Under the pieces are notes generated by a model, which saw nothing but the letters and a program-made list of their open reading frames with translations, made no database searches and had not been told where the DNA came from. Below, piece after piece: positions 38,392 to 46,585 of a stretch of 47,139 nt of DNA. The DNA lies in assembly GCA_027487585.1 (NCBI GenBank), contig JAIYDH010000142.1:1-47139 (forward strand), in the 5' to 3' direction. This DNA comes from Rubrivivax sp. (GTDB lineage Bacteria; Pseudomonadota; Gammaproteobacteria; Burkholderiales; Burkholderiaceae_C). A program made the position numbers and the translations under genes. Position 1 is the stretch's first letter. The number at the start of each line of letters is the position of its first letter.

Positions 38392-39078
38392 CTATTCGGG
38401 CACCAGCCCGAAGTCGCCTTCGTCGCGGTCGACGATCTCGTAGCCGTCTTCGGAGAGCGTCAGGCGCAGGCGCAACAGGCTGTCGTGGTTGTCGTGCGCC
38501 TTGACCTCGGTCGAAGCGACGTTCAACTGTACGTGCGGCGATTCGGTGAGTTTGCCGAGAAGCAGCCGGCGCACCCCTTCGCCGAGGGCCTTGCCGAAGG
38601 CGAGCAGCCGCTCGCGCTCGGGTTCAGCATCCTTGGCGTTGCGCTCAGCGACCACCAGCGCAGCAGCCGCCAGCTCCTTGGCGACCTCGGAGGTGTGCAG
38701 CAGGTAGCGCGGCTCGCGTGCGAAGAGCTGCTTGCTGCGCGCCAGCATCGCCTTGACCAGCGGCTTGGACTGTTCGGGCGGCAGCGGCAGGTTGGCACCT
38801 TCGCGCGAGCGCGACACGATCTCGGCCAATTCCTTCTCGGTGGGCGGCGCAAACGCCGGCCCGCCTATCGGCGACTGACCCACTCCTTCGACGCCCGTCA
38901 CCACCGCCGAGAACTCGACCGTTATGTCGGGCAGGCGAAAGCGCGGCACCGGCAGGTGCTTCAGCAGCGCGTGGCTGCTGTAGGCCTTGGCGACCTTCAG
39001 CACTTCGAGGTCGGCCCTCACCCGCGCCTGCACGGCGTCGGCCATCATCGCGGCCAGGAAGTCGGCCAGCCTAGGCAT
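38392..39078 (-). CDS. Hypothetical protein, likely DUF2589-related companion
   Basis: MPRLADFLAAMMADAVQARVRADLEVLKVAKAYSSHALLKHLPVPRFRLPDITVEFSAVV; the VPRFRLPDITVEF segment parallels IPFIRIEETTIDF in the adjacent DUF2589 protein. Confidence 0.7.
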   Translation of the reverse strand: MPRLADFLAAMMADAVQARVRADLEVLKVAKAYSSHALLKHLPVPRFRLPDITVEFSAVVTGVEGVGQSPIGGPAFAPPTEKELAEIVSRSREGANLPLPPEQSKPLVKAMLARSKQLFAREPRYLLHTSEVAKELAAAALVVAERNAKDAEPERERLLAFGKALGEGVRRLLLGKLTESPHVQLNVASTEVKAHDNHDSLLRLRLTLSEDGYEIVDRDEGDFGLVPE

Positions 39079-39110
39079 CGCTCACCCGCTACGTCGGCAA
39101 GGTGCCAGCG

Positions 39111-39989
39111 TCAGGCGGCAGCCGGCTGCGACTTGATCGCGTCTTCCAGGATGCCGAGCATCTTCTCCATTCCGGCCGGCATCTCGTCCTGCACTGCCCG
39201 AATGTGCACCGCCATCGAGTAGGTCCGGTCGACCTTGGCCCCCGAACTGCTGTTGCGTTGGTATGAGGTGTTGACCTTGAGGTTGACGGTCGCCACCGCG
39301 AACAGCGGCGGGTACTTGACGGTGGCGTCGAGGTTGTTGTCGATCTTGAACGTGTCGTCGGTCTTCGATTCCTCGACCGAGGTGATCTTGGCGTTGAAGT
39401 CGATCGTCGTCTCTTCGATCCTGATGAACGGGATCGGCAGCATCGTCAGGATCGGTACCTCGAGCATCATCGTCTGGTACTGCGCAGGGACCGCGGCGGT
39501 CTGTGCAGCGAAGGTCGCTGTCGCCGCCGCCTGGGTGCCCCCTGTGGGCGGCGCGCCGATTTGGATCTGGGGCGCGGCGGTGTAGCCCGAGCCGGGGTCG
39601 GTGAGGCTGATGCTGAGGCTGCCCCCAGCCCCCAACGACACCGACACCGTGGCCTGCGCGCCGCCTTGCGGCGGTGCGCCGATGGTGACCTGCGGCGCCG
39701 CGGTGTACCCGTTGCCCGGGTTAGTCATCGTGATGCCGCTGATCCGTGCCGGCTGCGCAGGCTGGAACGGCGCCACTTCCTTCGGGTACTTGAACTTGAC
39801 GTAGATGGGGTCCCCGGTCTGCGCCGCGGTGGGGTCGCTCGCATCGCCGGGCTTGAAGCCGACGGCCTTGATGAAATTGACCGTACTCATCGCAGCCTGT
39901 GCCTGAGCGTTGACGACCGCGATCAGCGGCCCGCCGAGCATCGACTGGAAGTTGATAGATGACAGTTCTCGGGCCGGCGTTGTAGCCAT
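39111..39989 (-). CDS. DUF2589 domain-containing protein with inserted glycine-rich double repeat
   Basis: SMLGGPLIAVVNAQAQAAMSTVNFIKAVGF...VPILTMLPIPFIRIEETTIDFNAKI...YSMAVHIRAVQDEMPAGMEKMLGILEDAI; two copies of GI.[TS]..DPG.GYTAAPQ[VI].IGAPP.GG.QA inside. Confidence 0.8.
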   Translation of the reverse strand: MATTPARELSSINFQSMLGGPLIAVVNAQAQAAMSTVNFIKAVGFKPGDASDPTAAQTGDPIYVKFKYPKEVAPFQPAQPARISGITMTNPGNGYTAAPQVTIGAPPQGGAQATVSVSLGAGGSLSISLTDPGSGYTAAPQIQIGAPPTGGTQAAATATFAAQTAAVPAQYQTMMLEVPILTMLPIPFIRIEETTIDFNAKITSVEESKTDDTFKIDNNLDATVKYPPLFAVATVNLKVNTSYQRNSSSGAKVDRTYSMAVHIRAVQDEMPAGMEKMLGILEDAIKSQPAAA

Positions 39990-40566
39990 GGTGCTTCTCC
40001 CTGATCGCAGATGCGATGTGGCGAACCGTAGATCAACGCCTCAGCGACTGAATCATCAAGCGAGGGGATGTTGGCGAGGATTGCCTTTGACCAGGAAACC
40101 CCGTGCTCGCATCGTGCTCGCGATCGATCAAATCTGTCTCTGCACTGTCCGATCGCCCGGTCCTGCGCGCTGCCGGCGGTGACGCCAGTGCCGCGGCGGG
40201 CACCTCCCCCGCGGGTTCGAATCCGCTGCATTCGCCAAGGCGCCCGGAGTGACGCAGGCTTTCGTCTGTGCATCTGGCTCCACCGATCGTTCGGCATGCT
40301 CCACAGCTGCCCGTCGTCACTGACGCCTCGTGGCCGGCGGCGCGAGTTCTGGCACCTCGCCCTCATCCGAACTCCCAGCGCAAGACGCTGCGATGCGTTT
40401 GCTCCTGGCTTCACCATCAGTTTCACCGACTCGAACAACCACAAGCTCTTCGACGTGAGTGAACTGGAGGCGTTTTCAGGTTTCCTCTTTTTTGGCCCAC
40501 GCTGATGTCGTGCTTGCGATGCCCGAGATTGCGGGCATCTCGGCCGCGGGTTGGCTCGACAACATT

Positions 40567-40723
40567 CAGCGCCTCACGCAACAACTCCAGGCCCTGATCG
40601 ACCTCGTCTTCGCTGATCGTCAGCGCCGGCATCAAGCGCAGCAGGTTCGGGCACGTTGAGTTGATCAACAGCCCCCATGGGCGACAGCGCCTGCGCCGCG
40701 GCTACCACCTGCGGGGCCGCATC
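40567..40723 (+). repeat. Left copy of ~157-bp imperfect direct repeat (relic of aminotransferase 3' end)
   Basis: Hand alignment to 44652-44807: 17 substitutions and one 1-nt indel, ~88-89% identity; encodes (minus strand) INSTCPNLLRLMPALTISEDEVDQGLELLREAL. Confidence 0.85.
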
Positions 40724-40874
40724 AGCCTAAACCCGGCAGGTCGCAGTCCCCGATCGCGCGAGTCGTCAGCACTGGCGCGGTTGCGGGCCACCTTGGCAGA
40801 CTCACCTGATGGGTGAGTCAAGACGCCCGGCGCTGGCGAGGAGCCGGCGGAGCCGCGGGTGGTGGGCGGGCGCA

Positions 40875-41015
40875 TGCACGTGCGCAGGGACGAGGGTGCG
40901 GCGGCCCCGCCGCAGGGCCAGCTGGTGTTGTTGGCTGAGTTCCTGGCCGCCAAGGGCGGGATCGAGCGCTGGGTATCGAGTTGCCCGCTGCAGTACCGCA
41001 GTGGCAACGCCTCGG
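40875..41015 (+). pseudogene. Possible transposase N-terminal remnant
   Basis: MHVRRDEGAAAPPQGQLVLLAEFLAAKGGIERWVSSCPLQYRSGNASDKR resembles N-termini of IS4/IS1380-type transposases from memory; reading frame does not continue meaningfully. Confidence 0.35.
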
Positions 41016-41351
41016 ACAAGCGAAGGCGGCGCTGGGCCGGCAGCTGGTCGAACTCGGAGTCAAGCGCCCGGCCCTGGTGCGCGGAGGCTCCGGTCACGGC
41101 CACGAGGGCGTCCTGGCCGAGCTGGACAGCCGGGCCATGGAGGCCATCACCAGCCGCCCGCTGCGGAGCAGTTCAAGGAGCTCGACCGCTGGGGCTGCCT
41201 GCTGCGCTACATCGGCAAACGGATCTCCTCTGTCATCGGACCCCCGCAACCGCCGCCGGGGCTCCCGGCGGCTGGGCAACTGCCGGATCCAGCTTGAATC
41301 GATTCACTCCCTCGGATGCCTGCACGGCGCGCTTGCGTTGCATTGGCGCAC

Positions 41352-41368
41352 GTGGGAAAGTTTCCCAC
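41352..41368. promoter_or_regulatory. 17-bp palindrome, candidate operator (copy 1)
   Basis: GTGGGAAAGTTTCCCAC, perfect 8+1+8 palindrome upstream of the DUF6502 gene; 14/17 identical to 43842-43858. Confidence 0.5.
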
Positions 41369-41436
41369 CACACGCGTCGCCGCTTGAACATCCCGGTATC
41401 GCTCCGCCACCACCACAGCCCGCGCCCCTGACCGCC

Positions 41437-42273
41437 GTGCCTCTGCCCCCGCCCACACCCGCCCCCACGCTGGTGCTCGACCGCGTGCTTGCGCTGCTAG
41501 GCCCGCTGGTGCGGCTGCTGCTGCGCCACGGCGTCACCTACCCGGTATTCGCAGCGGCGCTCAAGCGCGTCTTCCTGCGCGAGGCGCAGGCCGAGCTCGC
41601 CGGCCGCGGCATGGCAGACACCGACAGCGCTGTCTCGCTGCTGTCGGGCGTGCACCGGCGCGACGTGCGCACGCTCACGCGTGGCGAGGCCGCCGAGCCG
41701 GCGAGCGCACCGCCGCCCACACTGGGCCTGGCGGCGCAAGTCGTGGCGCGCTGGCTGCACGATCCCGTCTTCCAACACCCCGACGGGCGGCTGCGCGTGC
41801 TGCCGCGCGAGGGCCCGGGCGGCTTTGGCGTGCTGGTCGCGGGCGTCAGCCGCGACGTGCGACCCAAGGCGGTACTTGAGGAGCTGCTGCGCCTGGGCGT
41901 GGTCGACGACACAGACGACGGCCTGGCGCTGTCGCGCAGCGGCTTTGCGCCGCCCGCCGGCTTCGACGAGGCGCTGTGGCTCAGCGCGCTGAACCTGCAC
42001 GACCACGCGGCGGCCGCGGTCGCCAACCTCACCGGCCCGCGGCCGCGGCCGGGCGGGTTCCTGGAGCAGGCGGTGTTCGTCGACGAGATCACCGCTCAGT
42101 CGGCCGAGCGTCTGCACGACGTCTCGGTCGAGGCCTGGCGCCGCGCCTTCGCGCTCGTGATGGCCGAGGCGCAGGCGCGCTTCGACGCCGATGCCGCCGC
42201 CGCCCCGCCCGAAGCGCGGCGCCACCGCGCGCGCTTCGGCGTCTACTTCTTCAGCGAACGGGAGACACCATGA
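41437..42273 (+). CDS. DUF6502-like protein
   Basis: LVLDRVLALLGPLVRLLLRHGVTYPVFAAALKRVFLREAQAELAGRGMADTDSAVSLLSGVHRRDVRTLTRG matches the DUF6502 pattern from memory; GTG start inferred within the ORF 40981-42273. Confidence 0.7.
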   Translation: MPLPPPTPAPTLVLDRVLALLGPLVRLLLRHGVTYPVFAAALKRVFLREAQAELAGRGMADTDSAVSLLSGVHRRDVRTLTRGEAAEPASAPPPTLGLAAQVVARWLHDPVFQHPDGRLRVLPREGPGGFGVLVAGVSRDVRPKAVLEELLRLGVVDDTDDGLALSRSGFAPPAGFDEALWLSALNLHDHAAAAVANLTGPRPRPGGFLEQAVFVDEITAQSAERLHDVSVEAWRRAFALVMAEAQARFDADAAAAPPEARRHRARFGVYFFSERETP

Positions 42274-42704
42274 CGCTGCTGCGACGCACACCCGCTGTGC
42301 TCCTGCTGGCTGTCGCCCTGTTGCTGGCCGCCTGCGGCCCCGGCGTGGGCGGCTCGGGCACCGGCATGGAGCCCGGCGCGCCCCCGGGCACGGCCTCGCT
42401 GCCGACGCCGTCCCTGCACGCCGACAGCGCTGACGGCCGGCAAGTGCAGGCCGTGCTCGAGGGCAGCCGGCTGCGCGTGGACGCCGCCTGCCCGCGCCTG
42501 CGCTTCGAGGGCACCTGGGACGGCGTCTCCGCCGGTCCGCTGCGCTTCGACGGCCGGCTCGACGCCACGAGCAGCGCCACGGCCGAGGCGCTGGTCTCGG
42601 GCATCACGCTGACGATCACGCTGCGCGACGGCACCGGCGCCGTGCTGCTGGGCCCGCTGCCGCTGGGCGCCGTGGCCGCGCTGCCGCCGCTGGCCGGCTG
42701 CTGA
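42270..42704 (+). CDS. Putative lipoprotein
   Basis: MTLLRRTPAVLLLAVALLLAACGPG lipobox; ATGA overlap with the upstream DUF6502 gene stop. Confidence 0.7.
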   Translation: MTLLRRTPAVLLLAVALLLAACGPGVGGSGTGMEPGAPPGTASLPTPSLHADSADGRQVQAVLEGSRLRVDAACPRLRFEGTWDGVSAGPLRFDGRLDATSSATAEALVSGITLTITLRDGTGAVLLGPLPLGAVAALPPLAGC

Positions 42705-42751
42705 AGTCCTGCGGCGGCGTTGCGGGCACGGCGCTCGCAAGCATTCGCCGC

Positions 42752-43085
42752 ATGAACCCCACCGGGGCCGAGGCGCTGGCGCGCCGCCGCCCCAAGGTGT
42801 TGCTGCACGAGCACCTCGACGGCGGCCTGCACCTGCTGACGGGCCCGGTCTCGCGGCCTGGTTCGATGCCAACGCGCACGCCGGCAGCGTGAAGGAGTAG
42901 CTCGAGGGCTACGCCCTCACGGTGGCAGCCATCGCCACGCCCGAGGCCCTGCGGCGCGTGGCCCGAGAGGCCGCCGCTGACGCTGTCGAAGCCCTGCTCG
43001 ACGGCCTGGCCGCCAGCATCGCAACGCACCCAATGGCGGCGCTGCCGCGGGAGACCCCCGCTCACCGAGGCCGACCTGCGCGTCA
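42752..43085 (+). pseudogene. Adenosine deaminase-like pseudogene fragment
   Basis: RRPKVLLHEHLDGGL (ADA N-terminal HxH motif), then in another frame LAAWFDANAHAGSVKE*LEGYALTVAAIATPEALRRVAREAAADAVEALLDGL with an in-frame TAG; large parts missing. Confidence 0.65.
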
Positions 43086-43826
43086 CCGCGGGGTGAACAC
43101 CACCTCCAGCGACTGCAGGTAGACCTCGCTGTAGGCCTCGAAGCCGGAGTCGATGCCGGCGTGCAGCCAGACGCGCCCCGTGCCGTCGGCGGTCACAGCA
43201 TGGGGCGCGTGGCTCGACAGCAGCTTGGTCGCGAAGCGGCGCTGCAGGCAGTCCGTGCTGCCATTGGCGATCGTCCCCATCACGACGCCCTGGCTCCCCC
43301 CGACCGACTGGTTGCCGCGGTCGATGTTCACCCGGTACCCCTCCGCACCCTGCAGCACGGTGCGCGGCTCGCTCGCGGTGGCGCCGGCATGGACCCACAC
43401 GCCCTCGCCCGGGGACCCGCCCGCGCCCGCGCAGCCGCTCGGCGCACCAGTGGCCAGGCGCACCTGCATCGCCACGCCATAGGTGCGGCTGGGCTGCAGC
43501 CCGCCGACCTGCCGCTTCACGTAGATGAAGAGGTCGTCGCTGCGATTGGTGCCCGAGAGCCTGAAGCCGCTGCCTGCTAGCGGCGGCGGAAGCGCCGCGT
43601 GGGCCCACACGACGTCGATCGGCGCCGTCGCCGCCTGGTAGTCCGCCGACGCGCCCGACCAGCCACCGATGCCGCCCGAGAAGTCGAAGGACAGCGCGAC
43701 GGGCCGGGATCCGGGGTCGTCTCCGCCACCCCCGCAGGACGCCAGCGCCAGGCAGGCCACCAGCCATGGGGCCAGCAGGGCGGCGCGGGCCGCCGGGTTT
43801 CGGACCATCGGGATGCGGATCGACAT
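43083..43826 (-). CDS. Putative lipoprotein, function unknown
   Basis: MSIRIPMVRNPAARAALLAPWLVACLALASCGGGGDD lipobox; beta-rich remainder (SFDFSGGIGGWSG...GLQPSRTYGVAMQVRLATGAPSGCAGAGGSPGEGVWVHAGATASEP). Confidence 0.7.
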   Translation of the reverse strand: MSIRIPMVRNPAARAALLAPWLVACLALASCGGGGDDPGSRPVALSFDFSGGIGGWSGASADYQAATAPIDVVWAHAALPPPLAGSGFRLSGTNRSDDLFIYVKRQVGGLQPSRTYGVAMQVRLATGAPSGCAGAGGSPGEGVWVHAGATASEPRTVLQGAEGYRVNIDRGNQSVGGSQGVVMGTIANGSTDCLQRRFATKLLSSHAPHAVTADGTGRVWLHAGIDSGFEAYSEVYLQSLEVVFTPR

Positions 43827-43841
43827 GCGGAACTCCAGAGT

Positions 43842-43858
43842 GTGGGCAAATATCCCAC
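43842..43858. promoter_or_regulatory. 17-bp palindrome, candidate operator (copy 2)
   Basis: GTGGGCAAATATCCCAC immediately upstream of the lipoprotein start at 43826; same length and arms as 41352-41368. Confidence 0.5.
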
Positions 43859-44018
43859 GCACTCCAATCGCCTGTCAACCGTCGCTGTGCCGCCCGCCGG
43901 CCAGTACCCGCCGAGGTCGCGCGCATTCATCGCGATCTCGCATTCGGGCTCAGCGCGCAACAGCGTAGGCGAAAGACTGGCCCCATTCACGGGGGCCGAG
44001 GGGCATCTGTCCGCGGCG

Positions 44019-44333
44019 CTACTCCTCCCAGACGAGCCGGCCGAGGGCGTCGAGCGCGGTGTCGGAAAACGTCGACTGCAGGATGTCGCGGTCGGCACCG
44101 AAGACCCGGTGCACGAGCAGCAAGGTCTCCATGGCCTTGTTCTTGTTCGGTGCGCCGGGGCCGGCAAAGTCGGCGTTGCGGGCGCGCAGGCCCAATTCGA
44201 GCGTGCGCAGGAGTTCCGGGCGGAGGCGGCCCGCGTTGCCGGGCCGAGCGGCAGCATGGCGAACCCGATCACAAGAAGGACCAAGGGTCGCTTCGGAGCG
44301 CGAGATGATCATCGGCCGCACCGTGGTGGGCAA
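44019..44333 (-). CDS. Small hypothetical protein or gene fragment
   Basis: C-terminal LRPELLRTLELGLRARNADFAGPGAPNKNKAMETLLLVHRVFGADRDILQSTFSDTALDALGRLVWEE looks protein-like; 5' part looks non-coding or frameshifted. Confidence 0.4.
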   Translation of the reverse strand: MPTTVRPMIISRSEATLGPSCDRVRHAAARPGNAGRLRPELLRTLELGLRARNADFAGPGAPNKNKAMETLLLVHRVFGADRDILQSTFSDTALDALGRLVWEE

Positions 44334-44633
44334 GCCGGCTCTTGCACCATCCTATGCCGCGGACACCTGAGCTGCTGGGGCCTGCAGGCGCCAGACAGTC
44401 AGCAGGCGGCTGGTGAATACGCTCCCGGGCCAGGGCGTTCTGCTGCGGAGCTGGTCGATGACCCGCCGCCAGGGTTCGGAGGCCCTGGCATTCGCCAGGC
44501 GAAACGGTCCTCAGCGCTGCCTGGCCCTGGCTAACCCCGAAGCATGTTGCCGTGATCGCTAGCCCGCCGTCACAGCTCGGGGCGTGAGCTGAATCGATTG
44601 CGGCAAGGTCGGCAGCACCTCGATACCGGCCGT

Positions 44634-45857
44634 TCAGCGCAGGGCGGCGTGCAGCGCCTCGCGCAACAACTCCAAGCCCTGGTCGATTTCGTCATCGCTG
44701 ATCGTCAGCGCCGGCATCAAGCGCAGCAGGTTCGGGCGCGGCGCGTTGATCAGCAGCCCCACGGGCGACAGCGCGTGCGCCGCCGCCACCACCTGCGGCG
44801 CCACATCGGTGGGTAGCACCAGCGCACGCAGCAGGCCGGCCCCGCGCTCGGCCACCAGGCCGTGGTCTTGCACGATGGCCTGCAGCCCGCGCGCCAGGTG
44901 GTCTGCGCGCTGGCGCACCTGGGCCAGAAAGTCTTCCTGGCAGACGGTGTCCACCACCGCCAGCCCCACGGCCGCCATCAGCGCGTTGCCGCCGTAGGTG
45001 CCGCCCTGGTCGCCGGGGGCAAAGCAGTTGAAGGCCTCTTTGCACAGCAGGGCCGCCAGCGGCACGCCGCCACCAATGCCCTTGGCCAGCGTCATCAGGT
45101 CGGGTTCGATGCCGAACAGCTCGTGCGCAAAGGCCCGGCCGCAGCGCCCGATGCCGGTTTGCACCTCGTCGGCAATCAAGAGCAGCTGCCGCTCGGTGGC
45201 CAGGGCGCGCAGCTCGCGCACAAAGCCCGGGTCTGCCAGGTTCACGCCGGCCTCGCCCTGCACCAGCTCGATCATCACCGCCACGCTGGCCGGCGTGATG
45301 GCCCGTTCGACCGAGGCGATGTCGTTGAAGCGCGCCCTGGCAAACCCCGCGGGCATGGGCGCAAACACGCTGTCCCAGCCCGGCTTGCCCGAGGCGCGCA
45401 TCATCGCCAGCGTGCGGCCATGGAACGCGCCGTCGAAGCTGATGACCTCGTGCGCGCCACCGCGCATGCGCTGGCCCCAGCGCCGCGCCAGCTTCACCGC
45501 AGCCTCGTTCACCTCGGCGCCGGAGCTGCCGAACCACACGCGGTCGAAGCAGCTCAGGCCCACCAGGCGCGCCGCCAGGTCGAGCATCGGGCGGTTGTGC
45601 AAAGCCGGGCTCGGGTTGAGCAGCCGCCGCGCTTGCCGGGCCAGCGCCTCGGCAATCACCGCCGGGCTGTGGCCCAGGCTGTTGACCGCCCAGCCCTGCA
45701 CCAGATCGAGATGGCGCTTGCCGCCTTCGTCGGTGAGCCAGGAGCCCTGGCCCTCCACGAACACGTTGTTGGGCCGCGTGGTGACGGTGATCAAGTCGCG
45801 GCCGAGCTCGGCGCCAGCCCGTGCCGGCGCGCTGTGGGCGGCTTGCAGCGCCGTCAT
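44634..45857 (-). CDS. Class III (acetylornithine/succinylornithine-type) aminotransferase
   Basis: WFGSSGAEVNEAAVKLARRW, SFDGAFHGRTLAMM, LLIADEVQTGIGRCGRAFAHELFGIEPDLMTLAKGIGGGVPLAALL (PLP-Lys), GTYGGNALMAAVGLAVVD. Confidence 0.93.
   Translation of the reverse strand: MTALQAAHSAPARAGAELGRDLITVTTRPNNVFVEGQGSWLTDEGGKRHLDLVQGWAVNSLGHSPAVIAEALARQARRLLNPSPALHNRPMLDLAARLVGLSCFDRVWFGSSGAEVNEAAVKLARRWGQRMRGGAHEVISFDGAFHGRTLAMMRASGKPGWDSVFAPMPAGFARARFNDIASVERAITPASVAVMIELVQGEAGVNLADPGFVRELRALATERQLLLIADEVQTGIGRCGRAFAHELFGIEPDLMTLAKGIGGGVPLAALLCKEAFNCFAPGDQGGTYGGNALMAAVGLAVVDTVCQEDFLAQVRQRADHLARGLQAIVQDHGLVAERGAGLLRALVLPTDVAPQVVAAAHALSPVGLLINAPRPNLLRLMPALTISDDEIDQGLELLREALHAALR
44652..44807 (+). repeat. 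Right copy of ~157-bp imperfect direct repeat, inside the intact aminotransferase gene
   Basis: See 40567-40723; same orientation, ~4.08 kb apart. Confidence 0.85.
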
Positions 45858-46456
45858 GCCGCGGCCCGCCAGTCGTACGCCATCTGCCGCGCGGTGCGCA
45901 GCGCGAGATCGCGGCTGTGCAGCCGCAGCACCAGGTGCAGGCTCATGTCGATGCCCGCCGAGATGCCGGCCGCCGTGACCACCGCGCCCTGGTCGACCCA
46001 GCGTACGCCTTCGTGCACACGCACCGCCGGCCGCAGGTGGCGCAGCGCGTCCAGGTCTTCCCAGTGGGTGGTGGCGTCCAGCCCGTCCAGCACGCCGGCC
46101 TGCGCCAGCAACAGCGCGCCGGTGCACACCGAGGCCAGGATGCGTGCCGTTTGCGCCTGGGTGGCGATCCAGGCCATCAACTCGGGTTGGCCCAGCTCTG
46201 CATCGACCACACCCCCGGGCACGATGGCGCAGGCCAGCGGCGGGTGGTCGGCCAGGCCGTGCTCGGGCTGCAGGCGCAGGCCGGCGTGGGCCTGCACCGG
46301 GCCGGGGCGGCGCGCGATCGTCGTCACACCAAACAGCGCCGGCGTGCCCGGCGGCTGCGAGCGCGCCCACACCCGCGCGGCGGTGGTGAACACCTCGTAA
46401 GGGCCCGCCATGTCGAGCAGCTCGACCTCGTCAAACACCAGGATGCCCACGTTCAT
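45854..46456 (-). CDS. DJ-1/PfpI family protein
   Basis: MNVGILVFDEVELLDMAGPYEVFTTA, ILASVCTGALLLAQAGVLDG, TAAGISAGIDMSLHLV; overlaps the aminotransferase start by 4 bp. Confidence 0.92.
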   Translation of the reverse strand: MNVGILVFDEVELLDMAGPYEVFTTAARVWARSQPPGTPALFGVTTIARRPGPVQAHAGLRLQPEHGLADHPPLACAIVPGGVVDAELGQPELMAWIATQAQTARILASVCTGALLLAQAGVLDGLDATTHWEDLDALRHLRPAVRVHEGVRWVDQGAVVTAAGISAGIDMSLHLVLRLHSRDLALRTARQMAYDWRAAA

Positions 46457-46585
46457 TGCGATGTGCTCCGTCTAGCCTTGTTGCCGCAGGTGCAAAGCAT
46501 GGCGCTGCGCGGCCGTGGCTGCCATGACGCTATGCCCACCTTTTCTGCCATGCGGCGCAGGGCGGTTTCGGGCCATGATCCGGGC

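Noticed and set aside
40200-40240. tRNA-like 3' end (GGGTTCGAATCCGCTGCATTCGCCA)
   Set aside because: T-loop TTCGAAT and terminal CCA are present, but the T-stem has a mismatch and no matching acceptor 5' strand, D-arm or anticodon arm could be found upstream; at most a tRNA fragment or chance match.
40799-40819. GACTCACC-TGATG-GGTGAGTC hairpin
   Set aside because: Perfect 8-bp stem but no T-tract and no confidently assigned flanking gene; too little context to claim a function.
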